In this document: positions 11,972 to 22,442 of the stretch, in pieces
Layout: every line of letters begins with the position of its first letter
Position numbering within the stretch: the first letter of the stretch is position 1
Source of the DNA: Silurus meridionalis
Taxonomy: Eukaryota > Chordata > Actinopteri > Siluriformes > Siluridae
Reading direction: 5' to 3'
Assembly (NCBI RefSeq): GCF_014805685.1
Contig: NC_060906.1
Span: 26,105,126 to 26,169,125 of the forward strand
Length of the DNA stretch: 64,000 nt
Translations under genes and position numbers: made by a program
The notes under the pieces: model-generated
What the model was told of the DNA's origin: nothing
The model's database searches: none
The model's input: only the letters and a program-made list of their open reading frames with translations

Positions 11972-12687
11972 ACGATATTGACCTAGATGGTTTTGACGAC
12001 ACACATGATTGCCTTAAACACATTGAACAGGAGACCTCTTGTAGGCCCGATCTTTTAGATACGGCCCTGGAAGAGGGGGATTGTCTATATGTAGATGGTT
12101 CATGTTCAAAACCTTCTGATGGTGTGTATTTATGTGGATATGCGGTTGTAAGATTACCTGATGTAATAGTTGAAGCTAAATCATTACCATACACATCTGC
12201 ACAAGCTGCAGAGTTGGTCGCACTCACAAGAGCATGTCAGTTGTCTGAAGGTAAAGTAGTGACTATATACACTGATTCTAAGTCTGCTTATGGTGTTGTG
12301 CATGATTTTGCCGAAACATGGAAGCAAAGAGACTTTAAAACAGCTGATGGAAAGCCCATAGCACATTTTAATCTTATAGGTGACCTTTTAAAAGCTGTTC
12401 AGCTCCCTGCCAAAGTGGCCATAGTGAAGGTTAAAGGACATGCCGTAGGTGATTCAGAGGAAATTCAGGGAAATACATTAGCGGATAAAGTAGCTAAGGA
12501 AGCAGCAAAACAACCAGTAGATTTGGACACTGTACATACAAATCCTGAGATCTCGATGATGTCACATATCTCCAATATACCAGACATTGACCTAAAATAC
12601 TTCAAAGTCAGCCTACTGAGGAGGACATTGAGTATTGGGCTTCTAAACAATGTAAATCAGATTCTGCTGGTATCATTAGAGATGTAG
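11959..12687 (+). pseudogene. ERV RNase H domain
   Basis: All four acidic catalytic positions of a retroviral RNase H can be seen: LYVDGSC, AAELVALTRAC, IYTDSKSAYGV and NTLADKVAKEAA, with KVKGHAVG before the last. This is the best-preserved domain of the provirus, open for more than 700 bases. It connects to the start of integrase (EEDIEYWASKQ region) through a frameshift near 12640. Confidence 0.8.
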
Positions 12688-13630
12688 ATGGCAAAATTGC
12701 TCTTCCCAAACTAGCTTTAATAGTGTTGGTGAAGCATTACCATGGGATGTCACACATTAGCATAGCTAAAGTCATACAGGCTATAAATGCATTATACTGT
12801 ATTGCTGATGTAGCTAAAACAACCAAGCTAGTGTTGGATTCATGTTTGACTTGTGCCAAAACTAACGTACATCGACCTGTACAACATACTGCTTACTTTT
12901 CCTGAAGCCCCTTTCCAACACCTACAGATAGATTTTACACATATGCCCGTTGTAGGAAATTTGAGATATCTGTTGGTTATAGTTGACAGAGAATGCTAAA
13001 ACGGTTGTCAAAATATTAACAAAAGAGATCATCTCTAGGCTTGGTATTCCTAGTGTGATTGAAAGTGATAACGGCACACCTTTTGCTTCGAAGGTAACAC
13101 AACTTTTGGCTAAAAGCTTAGCAATTGATTGGCATTTTAATATTCCTATCACCCACAGTCAGCTGGAGTGGTAGAGAGAACAAACAGAACCATTAAGGAA
13201 CGTATTACTAAAGCCTGCATTGAAACAGGCCGAAATTGGACTGTTGTTCTCCCGGCAGTGCTCACAGAAATGAGAATGACCCCATCTTCAACTACTAAAC
13301 TGTCACCTTTTGAAATTTTAATGGGCCGGCCTTTCCCGACCCCATGGGTCAGGGGACGCACTGGCATTTCTTCCTTAGGTAACCTGGAAGTGATGGTGGA
13401 CGACTATCAGTGCTGATGTCTCACTAACTCTTCCTCTGCCCACAGATAAGCCAACACACCCTTTTGTGCCTAATCAGCAGGTCCTGATACGAAGTCTGAA
13501 GCCTACCAAGGTCGGTGAGCCGAAGTATCTGGGTCCAGCGAATGTTCTAGCTGTAACCAGAACTGGAGTTCTGACTGATCATCAGCCACAGTGGATACAT
13601 GCAAGCAGGATCAAAACAGCACCCACTTAA
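12688..13630 (+). pseudogene. ERV integrase, frameshifted
   Basis: The zinc-binding HHCC domain is visible (HGMSH and CLTC near 12735-12860). The core follows in shifted frames with its three acidic residues: LQIDFTHMP, ESDNGTPF and VERTNRTIKE. A C-terminal part ends WIHASRIKTAPT with a TAA at 13628-13630, typical of retroviral rather than Gypsy integrase. At least three frame changes (near 12905, 12990 and 13165) separate the pieces. Confidence 0.8.
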
Positions 13631-14000
13631 TCTGTGCACTAATTGGTCTGTTGGCCTAAGAAGCCTACCTAAGTGAGTATTCAGGGCTGAAACAGTTGAG
13701 AGCCCACGGAAAGATCCTTTCTTTATAGTAGAAAGGGGGCCACCTCCGGGGTGAAGATCTGACTCACTTAACTGTTTGTTTAGCTTACCCTGATACCTGC
13801 TCTAGGTCTAAATTCTAAACAATATGTGCATAGTTGTAACTAGACTCCGAATTTTCCTTATTCTCTTTGAACACATTATTCAGAGAAGCGATTGTACCTG
13901 TATACCTTATAATACTGCTAATAGACATACTGAGCAAGCACTGAGAAATAAATGTCTCATGATGTCTTGGAGAACGTGAAACATCTGCTGAACAAAGTTT

Positions 14001-14187
14001 TTTTGAGAAGATTAAGAGTTTGTTTATGAGTGTTGAACACTATTTTGTTTTAGGAATGATTCTTTTATTGATTGTTGGAATTATACTTTGTATGTTGCCA
14101 TGTTTGATGATGATGGTAAGACAGGCCATAAAGGCCTCGATTGGAGTGGTGATGATGAAGGATTATATGCATGTAGGGAAAGAATGA
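14001..14187 (+). pseudogene. ERV env membrane anchor and tail
   Basis: A frame ending in TGA at 14185-14187 contains a hydrophobic run (YFVLGMILLLIVGIILCMLP), then a short basic tail (MVRQAIKASIG). This is the expected place and form of a retroviral TM anchor just before the 3' LTR. No surface-subunit or fusion-peptide sequence remains between the integrase stop and here. Confidence 0.6.
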
Positions 14188-14317
14188 AATGGAATCTCTA
14201 TGTTTTTGTTTGTCTTTGTCTTTTCATTTGCAGTTTGTGTCACTGATTCTGTTCCACGGATGAACATCCTATGTTTTGGTGTGTGATGCTAAATCATAAA
14301 TGATTTAAAGTGGCCAT

Positions 14318-14413
14318 TGTTAGTGTTAAGATGGTTTTCACACTGTTTCACACACATTCCTTTGTCTGCTCAGTGTCTATAGAATATTTACGATGTTAGT
14401 CTTTAAGGTAAAC
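14318..14413 (+). repeat. ERV 3' LTR, first 96 bp only
   Basis: Matches 9541-9636 with one difference (ctttaagg for ctgtaagg), then stops at ggtaaac and passes straight into (CACTA)n DNA. The rest of the LTR, including TATA and polyadenylation signals, is missing. Confidence 0.88.
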
Positions 14414-15792
14414 CACATTACACACACCACATTACATTACACCACACTACACCACACTACACCACACCACACCACACCACACCACACTACACCACTACAC
14501 TACACTACACTACACTACACTACACCACATTACACTACACTACACTACACTACACCACACAACACTACACTACACGACACCACACAACACTACATTACAC
14601 CACACCACACAACACTACACTACACCACTACACCACACACCACACTACACTACACTACACCACACCACACTACACTACACTACACCACACAACACTACAC
14701 TACACTACACTACACTACACTACATTACACCACACTACACCACACACCACATTACACTACACTACACTACACTCACACTACACTACACTACACCACACCA
14801 CACCACATTACACTACACTCACACTACACCACCACATTACATTACACCACACTACACTTCACTACACTACACCACACCACATTACACACTACACTACACT
14901 ACACTACACTACACTGCACTACACTACACCACACCATTACACTACACTACACTACACCACATTACATTACACCACACTACATTACACTACACTACACTAC
15001 ACCACACCACATTACACTACACTACACCACACCACACCACACCACATTACACTACACTACACTACACCACACCACACCACACCACACCACATTACACCAC
15101 ATTACACTACACTACACTACACACACACACCACATTACACTACACTACACTACACTACACTACACTACACTACACTACACTACACTACACTACATTACAC
15201 TACATTACATTACAATACACTACACTACACCACACCACATTACATTACACCACACTACATTACATTACACTACATCACACCACACCACACTACACTACAC
15301 TACACTACACCACACCACATTACACTACACTACACTACACCACATCACACCACACCATTACACTACACTACACTACACTACACCACACCACACATTACAC
15401 TACACTACACTACACTACACTACACTACACCACACACACCACATTACAAAACACTACACTACACCACACACCACATTACACCACATTACACTACACTACA
15501 CTACACTACACCACACCACATTACATTACACCACTACACTACACTACACCACACTACACTACACCACATTACACTACACTACACTACACACACCACACTA
15601 CATTACACTACACTACACTGCACTACACTACACACACACCACACCACACAACACTACACTACACCACACGACACCACAACACTACATTACACTACATTAC
15701 ATTACACCACTACACTACACTACACCACACCACACCACACTACACTACACTACACTACACCACACCACACTACACTACACTACACTACACTT
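14414..15792. repeat. Pentanucleotide (CACTA)n array, 1.4 kb
   Basis: Same unit and variants as the array at 7594-9540 and same strand orientation, which suggests one array split by the provirus. Confidence 0.97.
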
Positions 15793-15866
15793 TACTACAT
15801 CATTCATGTACATCCTGACACTCAGCCTAAATAAAAACTATTACTATTGAACAACACTTAAAAATT

Positions 15867-15869
<3 letters not shown>

Positions 15870-15932
<63 letters not shown>
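15870..15932. repeat. (TG)n microsatellite
   Basis: About 31 uninterrupted TG repeats. Confidence 0.95.
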
Positions 15933-15935
<3 letters not shown>

Positions 15936-15939
15936 AACA

Positions 15940-16605
15940 GAACAATGATTGTGGTTTTATAACTAAAGTGTGCTGCATTTACCTGCTGATCAAATGCTGA
16001 AGATAAACAAGCAGACAGGAAGTATAACTACAGTAACAGCTGCTGCTCTCTGTAAAGGAATGCTGACAAACCTGTAACCTTATCCCTGTAACTTCCTCAC
16101 TAAAGTCCACACACAGGTTGTCCATTAAGGTGTGGTTTAATTTACAGTATGTCTGGTCTTTCCACAATATCGTGTACATGTAATCTGTTAGTAAGATCCA
16201 CCCTCCACTTTATACTCCACCCTCTGGAATGTAAAACAGATTAAACCAGTTCACTGTTCAGTGTCTCTTTGTTTATGAAGTTTTCTGGAAGCCACACTGA
16301 ACATCTACACTTGTATCTAAATATATAAATAAAAAACTGTTAATAAACTACTAAATGAATGGGTTAATAACACTAATTAAAGGGTCAGGTTTTGTGTTTT
16401 AGTTGTGTTTGTTGACAGATTTACAGTGTTTACATTGAAACTCGCATTACAGTAGGATTTGAAGAAATCTAAACTCTAATGAGATTATAGTGTACGACTG
16501 AAACACCCACATAATGTGAGCATCCAAATCCAAACATGACTGTGAAGAAGAAATGTTAACTATATTCTAACTATAAGTATCGAAGTATAGGTAAATATCC
16601 CATGT

Positions 16606-16639
<34 letters not shown>

Positions 16640-16750
16640 CAGATTCACATATACAGAGAAACAGATATTATTGATATGAGGAGTTTGATCACTAAGTGAA
16701 GAAATGAAATCAAAGAACTTGAAGATGAACACAGTGTTTCTGTGTTTTAG
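15940..16750. other. Non-coding stretch before dead NLR exon
   Basis: No exon was recognised up to 16600. From about 16660 (gatattattgatatgagg) the DNA is collinear with the intron upstream of the NLR exon at 21152, so this is a duplicated NLR intron segment. A (CA)n run lies at 16608-16638. Confidence 0.6.
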
Positions 16751-16953
16751 TCTGATGGAGAAGAGATCCTGTTCCTGTTGTTGTTTGAAGCACCAGGGTT
16801 CAGGAGGAACATTGTTTCACTGTGTAATGCGTCAGATATATACTGTATGGTTGAAATGACAATAAAAGCTTCTTGACTTAAATCCCAGCTGTGTGTCCAT
16901 GAAGAGTCAATGCATCTTCCATTTAAATTAAAGGCAGTTCTACTGATCTACTG
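16751..16953 (+). pseudogene. Dead NLR 5' exon split by a LINE tail
   Basis: Acceptor tgtgttttag and the first 18 nt (tctgatggagaagagatc) match the NLR exon at 21152. Then 113 bp of foreign DNA (about 16769-16881) containing ggttcaggaggaac and a Rex1-like 3' terminus (ggttgaaatgacaataaaa) interrupt it. The exon resumes at atcccagctgtgtgtccatg and runs to ttctactgatctactg, where the donor gaggta has become tactgta. The exon is unusable. Confidence 0.7.
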
Positions 16954-17439
16954 TAAAGACGATTAAAAATAATCCTAAATAACACATTAAAGATATGTTA
17001 ATATGCCACTAAAATGATTTCCATTGACATCTTTGTCAATGTTTTTTAAATTGGTGATGTAGTTGATGCTGTATGTCTGAACAAAACACAAGCCATGAGG
17101 TTAGAGAATAATTCCCAAAGCTCAAAGACAGAACCATGTTCAGACACAAATCCTGGGAAGGAAACAAAGCTGAGAAAACAGGGGAAAAAGGGTTGTAGTC
17201 TGGAAGGTGACCAAGAGCATGGATTTAACACTTTTATTTAAATACAAACAAAGGATTTCGAGAAAATCGAGCAGTGTTTAATCACCTGGACCAACCCTGG
17301 GGGTCTTTTCAAACAGTAAAAGGTCATCGCTCTGCCTCTGAGCTCCCTCAAGGACATCGTTTGGCCTCAGGACTCCGTCATGGGCGTCATTCCATCTCTG
17401 GTCTCCGTCCAGCAGGCCTTCCATCCTGTCAACCCTGTT

Positions 17440-17650
17440 GACCCCAAATGAAGATGGGTTCCCTTTGAGTCTGGTTCCTCTCAAGGTTTCTTCCTCATAA
17501 CATCTAAGGAGTTTTCCTTGCCACAGTCGCCATGGCTGCTCATCAGGATAAACACACACCATTCACCTTAACTGTTGATTTCTGTAAAGCTGCTTTGAGA
17601 CAATGTCTGTTGTGAAAAACGCTATACAAATAAACTTGACTTGACCTGAC
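17440..17650 (+). mobile_element. L2-type LINE 3' end
   Basis: Contains the 3'-UTR words shared with 46680-46905: gatgggttccct, ggttcctctcaaggtttctt, ctttgagacaatg and a short tandem tail (cttgacttgacctgacct). Confidence 0.7.
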
Positions 17651-17689
17651 CTGAGTGCTCCACCCAGCCTCTGGTTCTCACCAAGGTCG

Positions 17690-18600
17690 TCATGCTGGTC
17701 CAGGTTTCAGCGGTGGGGATGGCTCTGCTCCAGGCCTTTGTGGGGGATGTCGGTCAGCTCCTGACCTCCATGGTGGGCATCCCTCAGCCTCCAGTCTCCG
17801 CTAAAGGCGTTACTCCGCTCCCGGTCTCCCTGGAGAACCCCTCTCTGCTCCAGTCCTCCATGGTGGGCATTACGCAACCTCCAGTCTCCACAGAGGACAT
17901 CGCTCTGCTCCTCCCCTCTGTAGTGAACATCACTCCGTTCCAGACCTCCACAGTGGTCGTCACTCAGACCCTGGACACCACCGAGGGCGTCTCTCAGCCT
18001 CTACTTTTTCGCTTTGGGGGTCACTCGGCCTCCGGACTCTGTGGGCGCTGTGGGCGCTGCTGGGTCCCTATCCCTCACCGGAGATGTCTCTCTGCCTCCG
18101 GTTTCCGCCGAGGACGTCATGCAGCCTTCGGTCTCCTCCGAGGACGTCGCTCTGCTCCTGGCCCCCGTGGTGGGCGTCACTCTGCTCCTGACCTTTGCAT
18201 TGGGCGTCTCTCCGCTCCCTGTCTCCGCTGAGGGCATAGCTCCGCTCCAGGTCTCCGTGGTGGAAGTCTATCCACCTCCGGTTTTCGTGAGGGCGTCGCT
18301 TTGTTTCAGGTCTCTGTGGTGGACGTCTCTCCACCTCCAGTCTTTGCCGAGGGCTTCGCTCCATTCCTGGCCTCTGCGTTGGGCTGTGCTCCGTTCTGGG
18401 ACCCCACTGGGGTCGTTGTCTTGTTCCAGCTCTCCACAGGGGTGGTCGCTCCGCCTCGGGCCCTTGTCCTGGTACCGTGGCGGTTCCAGCCGGGTGACCT
18501 GCGACCCTGGACGATTGGAGGGGCATCCTCTGAGTGTCCCGGGCCACCGGCTTTCATGGGTTGGGGCGCCCAGTGCCGCCTTTTGGGGGTCAGGAATCCC
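17690..18600. repeat. Degenerate GC-rich tandem repeat, possibly 3' part of a Gypsy element
   Basis: About 20 diverged copies of a unit near 36-39 bp with the words ggtctccgc, gagggcgtc and gctctgctcc, giving long spurious frames on both strands. At its right end ttttgggggtcaggaatcc resembles the polypurine-tract/LTR junction of fish Gypsy elements, like the LTR ends at 36460 and 33380. Gypsy origin is inference. Confidence 0.6.
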
Positions 18601-18673
18601 CATGCCTTGCCCCCTTCGGCACCCCTTCAGAAAATGAAATAGTGAGTGTTATTCTCCTCTTGTTCTGGTGTGG

Positions 18674-18784
18674 AAAAAGAATGGTGATCTGATGATTTGT
18701 ACTGACTTTCGATGGTTAAACGCCAGAACAGTAAAAGATGCCCATCCTCTACCACACCAGGCAGACGCCTTAGCTGCTCTTGGG
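18674..18784 (+). pseudogene. Gypsy-type RT fragment
   Basis: Encodes KKNGDLMICTDFRWLNARTV, then KDAHPLPHQADALAALGG, the conserved N-terminal palm segment of Ty3/Gypsy RT (K-x-G-x-x-R-x-C-x-D-x-R-x-L-N). Homology stops at the junction with a piggyBac fragment on the other strand. Confidence 0.7.
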
Positions 18785-19480
18785 GGATGCTTTCATGTAA
18801 TTCAGGAGGTACTGAGCTCCAACAGATGTTACCACTTTTGGATTTGAATGTTTCAGAAGGAGAGGAAGCAGCTTCAGCCTCCTCATCAGACTCATCAGAT
18901 GTGTCTGTGTCTTCTGGTTGATACTCTACATTGTCTTCCTCAGAGACCTGCTCATCTGTTTCGCAATGCTGCTGTGTCCTCTGTATTATTTTCAGCGAAG
19001 AGATGATCGAGAGCTTGGCTTGTTGTAAATCTACTCATTTTTTGCATGCTGCAAACTGGAGATATGCACTCTGCAAGTCACCAATTCTAAACTGAATTGG
19101 TCTTATGCATGTCTTATAGATGTCTGGGTTTTTTTGTTTGTTTTGTTTGTTCTGGGAAGGCGAGAAACAGGCAAAGAGAGAAGCCCCTAAGTAAAGCTTA
19201 CAGGGTTAGAAGAGGAGCTGTCTGTCAGTGAGCTGTTGGCTGACTGTGTCAGTGAGCTGACAGCGTGTCTATGATTTTAGTTTTGGTACTAATTATTGTT
19301 TTAAAATGTTATAACTGGGTCGAAACCGACCCTAACAACACAAAGGTAATGCATTTTAATCAGAAAATTCCTGAAAAAAGTAAAAAAAAATGTGATGCAA
19401 TGAACAAATTTATGTGGTTCATCTGTGCACTTAAACCTGAAAAGGGGTCGGTGCCGACCCTAACACAAGAGGAAGGTTAA
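18785..19480 (-). mobile_element. piggyBac-like transposon, 5' end only
   Basis: TTAA at 19477-19480 is followed (minus strand) by a terminus beginning CCTTCCTCTTGTGTTAGGGT, the common fish piggyBac end. Near 19040 a start gives MSRFTTSQALDHLFAENN. After a frameshift come an acidic stretch (DTDTSDESDEEAE) and SKSGNICWSSVPPEL, typical of the piggyBac transposase N-terminus. The catalytic domain is missing: the element is cut at about 18785 by Gypsy DNA. Confidence 0.7.
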
Positions 19481-19598
19481 AGCGTATGTATCGATCACTC
19501 ATGCAATTACAAGCTGTGACCAACAGCTAGTGCAGAGAGTGCTGTTGCAGGCTGTGACCAACAGATGGTGCAGGTGTACAAAGTTTTAAGCTGAGAGT

Positions 19599-19610
19599 GA
19601 AAGCGAAAGT
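19599..19610 (+). promoter_or_regulatory. ISRE-like site upstream of NLR gene
   Basis: GAAAGCGAAAGT fits the interferon-stimulated response element core GAAANNGAAANN. It lies about 80 bases before a candidate first donor (19690) of the NLR gene, a sensible promoter position. Function is inferred from motif and location only. Confidence 0.5.
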
Positions 19611-19619
19611 CAGAACCGC

Positions 19620-19690
19620 CTTTTAAAGAGGAACTTGAAGGACTAAAAGAGAAACGCAGGAGAAAAGCAGGAGAAAAGCAGGAGAAAACG
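19620..19690 (+). other. Candidate non-coding first exon of NLR gene
   Basis: A purine-rich leader with repeated gcaggagaaaa words ends at a strong donor (acg|gtaagtaaag, 19690/19691). The next credible acceptor on this strand is at 20868, just before the first ATG. No transcript evidence; the exon start is not defined. Confidence 0.4.
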
Positions 19691-20269
19691 GTAAGTAAAG
19701 TGAAATGTAAGAGTATAAAAGGTGAAAGTTATAAATATGAGTGAGATGAAGAACAGTGCTGCTGTATTTGGTGTGATATGAAGAGGATTTTTCTCTGTAA
19801 GTGAACTGTTCCATCACACACGGTTCTAGAACCCACACACTGTGCGCGTGATGAAGTGTTTTATTAGATTTATTATCATCATCATAAAACACTACACACT
19901 GCTTATAGAATAAAGAAATAAAAGCTTTCAACTCATGTCACATTTAAACCTGTGAACATCAGTTCCAGCACTAAAGGTTTCTTCCTAAAGTCACAGCTGC
20001 AGATAAACAGGAAGTGAAGCACAGCGCCACCATGTGAGCAGAGAAACATAAAGAACACAGAGAGACTCCCAATCTACAGCTGTGTTCCACATTTCACTAG
20101 ATTTCACTCAGCTTTCTTTTCTACACCACATTTTACACTCCGTCTCTACTACATGCTGGATCTCTACACACTGTGCATAAGTATTCACCCCTTCAGCACT
20201 GAAAATATACACTTATACCATGTTCAGTCTGAATACTCCATTCTGATTGGCTGGATGGTGTGTGTTCAA

Positions 20270-20274
<5 letters not shown>

Positions 20275-20323
<49 letters not shown>

Positions 20324-20326
20324 ATT
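20275..20326. repeat. (CT)n microsatellite
   Basis: Near-perfect CT run in the NLR first intron. Confidence 0.9.
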
Positions 20327-20792
20327 AAAACTCTGTTATTTGATCTGTTCGGTCAGTTTTACTCTGCAAACATCATTGACCAGGTGATGATCCATGACTA
20401 AGATGTGAGATCTTACACCATGTTAATGCTCTCTGCTTCACCTCGGGCTGTTCTTCACCTCTATTATTGAATCTGTTCTGTGGAGAACTTGTCTTCTAGA
20501 AGAGGTGGGAGGTGGTGGTGCTGGTGTGTGTTTGGTTTTGTAGGTAAAGATCAATGTGGTAAATCTGATGTGAGAAGCTACAGGAAGTCAGTGGAGGAAG
20601 CTCATAATATTGATGTAAAAAGTCCACAAATAAAAGAGGAAGTTGTGAAAGTTTTCACCTGCATTCATCTGCAGACTCCCGTCCCTGAGAAGCTCCTCAA
20701 TCACTTCTGCTTCCATTTCCTTCAGAATCACATCATCAGCAGAACAGAGTCGATCTGTGTGTACATTAAGTGTCATGTGATGTCAATATAAA

Positions 20793-20795
<3 letters not shown>

Positions 20796-20858
<63 letters not shown>
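20796..20858. repeat. (GT)n microsatellite
   Basis: Pure GT run ending 10 bases before the acceptor of the first coding NLR exon. Confidence 0.95.
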
Positions 20859-20861
<3 letters not shown>

Positions 20862-20868
20862 AACACAG

Positions 20869-20919
20869 GATTTCCAACATGAGTCTCTCTGCAGAACCAG
20901 ACACAAAATCAGACAAGAG
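20869..20919 (+). CDS. NLR first coding exon
   Basis: Acceptor aacacag ends at 20868. The ATG at 20879 gives MSLSAEPDTKSDK and donor gtgaga at 20920 leaves phase 2. The short acidic MSLS... start is usual for fish NLR genes. Confidence 0.7.
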
Positions 20920-21151
20920 GTGAGAGAGAGAAATCTGATCATTCAGCAACAATAATCAGATCAGACTCACAGATCAGATCAGATCTGATGTGTTTATGAC
21001 TTTATTGAAACTCATATAAAGATGTTGAAGAGCAGCAGATATTATTGATATGAGGAGTTTGATCACTAAGTGAAGAAATGAAAGGACTGTAATAATAAAT
21101 AATAATAAAGTAGTTTAAGATGAACTTACACACTGTCTGTGTGTGTTTTAG

Positions 21152-21259
21152 TCTGATGGAGAAGAGATCAGACTCACCAGATCCCAGCTGTGTGTCCATG
21201 AAGAGTGACCAGTCGATGAATCGTCCACTTCACTTTAAAAGCAGTTCTACTGATCCGAG
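21152..21259 (+). CDS. NLR N-terminal repeat exon 1
   Basis: 108 nt, acceptor tgtgttttag, donor gaggtaaaa. Encodes LMEKRSDSPDPSCVSMKSD then QSMNRPLHFKSSSTDP, the short repeat that occurs in tandem exons before FISNA in fish NLRs. A dead copy lies at 16751. Confidence 0.8.
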
Positions 21260-21565
21260 GTAAAAATTCTGTAGAAAATAAAACTGTGTGTGATTACAGA
21301 CAGAAACCTGCTCCAGATATCTGATCTAAACTTCACAACACTGTTTATTAAATCTTTTATTCACATAAAAACATCTCCCACAGTAGCTAAAGCTCTAGAA
21401 TAAAAAGAAGATAATGGAAATGTTCTTGACCAGACTTGGCCAATAAACCTGATTCTGATTCTGAGTATTTTCTCTGATGCTGGAGTTCTGATTACAGCTA
21501 AATATTTTAGTTTTATTTCTTTTAATTGTATTCATATTTTGTCTCTAATAACATCTGTATTTTAG

Positions 21566-21703
21566 ACTCTTTCAGAGAAAGAGAGCAGGCTCATCAGAAT
21601 CCAGCTGTGTCTCCATGAAGAGTGAACAGTCAATGAATCATCCACCAATCATACAATTAAAAAATGAACAGGAAAAAAAACAAGAAGTGTCTACTGATTC
21701 AAG
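21566..21703 (+). CDS. NLR N-terminal repeat exon 2
   Basis: 138 nt, acceptor ctgtattttag, donor aaggtaaag. Encodes RKRAGSSESSCVSMKSEQSM then NHPPIIQLKNEQEKK; paralogous to the previous exon with a Lys-rich extension. Confidence 0.8.
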
Positions 21704-22034
21704 GTAAAGAGGAATACAAGTCATAGGTTTAAAGGACTAACCCCTACAGCTCAGAGACAGAACTGCTTTGAGACACACATTTGGGAAAACAAAACTGTAA
21801 TATTTTTACAGCTTTGAAGGCCCTTAAGAACCCATAAGCTCCAACAGATGATGTTCAGAACCACAGCCAAGTTAAGCAAACAAAATAAATGGGTTTACAT
21901 CTGTGGTGATTAGGAACCTAAAAGTTGGTCTGATGGAAGTTCAAAGATGCATCATGCTAGTGACAGCTGGTTCCAGCATCTATAGTTTCCTCGCCTGACT
22001 TTACCATTACCATTTATCTGTATATTTTCCACAG

Positions 22035-22108
22035 ATTTCAAAAGAAGAAATTCAAAAGTAGCAGCAAAACAGAACAAGATAATCAGCCAAGCAGCACACT
22101 GCAAACCG
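22035..22108 (+). CDS. NLR linker exon
   Basis: 74 nt, acceptor attttccacag, donor ccggtaagg. Encodes FQKKKFKSSSKTEQDNQPSS and changes the phase from 2 to 1, which fits the following FISNA exon. Confidence 0.7.
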
Positions 22109-22442
22109 GTAAGGGCTTTAATTCATGATTATTTTTGCACTTCAAATTCAGAGGAAGAACTTCAGGAGTGCTTTACATCACCTTCTTAAAAAACAATTTT
22201 GGGAATAGTGGAGATTGGTCTGAAATCTAAAATTAAATATAAACTTACATATAAATATAAAGGTTTTCTATGCATGGAATTTATCAGTATTTAATAAAAA
22301 GTATATATAAACACATTTTTAAAGCATCATTTTATATTTCTGAATAGAAATATTTTTTATGTAAAAAAGATTAATTTTGAATAATACCATTATGAAGTGT
22401 TTGTACAATATTTCCATCTTATATTTTTCTCTTGTTTATTAG

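Larger units (their letters stand above)
9541..14413 (+). mobile_element. Defective class I-type endogenous retrovirus
   Basis: Order: 5' LTR, Leu-type primer binding site, myristoylation-type gag start, protease remnant, RT with a central deletion, RNase H, integrase, the membrane anchor of env, then the first 96 bp of the 3' LTR. Pol similarity is of the gamma/epsilon-retrovirus type common in fish. Frames shift several times, most of gag and env is gone, and the RT catalytic block is deleted, so this copy cannot be autonomous. Both flanks are (CACTA)n array. Confidence 0.85.

Noticed and set aside
14393..15850. 485-codon open frame
   Set aside because: Same pentamer repeat artefact as on the left of the retrovirus.
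17692..18642. Several Val/Pro- and Arg/Gly-rich frames on both strands
   Set aside because: Degenerate tandem repeat open in many frames on both strands; no domain recognised.
20480..20791. 103-codon frame in the NLR first intron
   Set aside because: No similarity, no splice-consistent boundaries and a weak start; probably chance.
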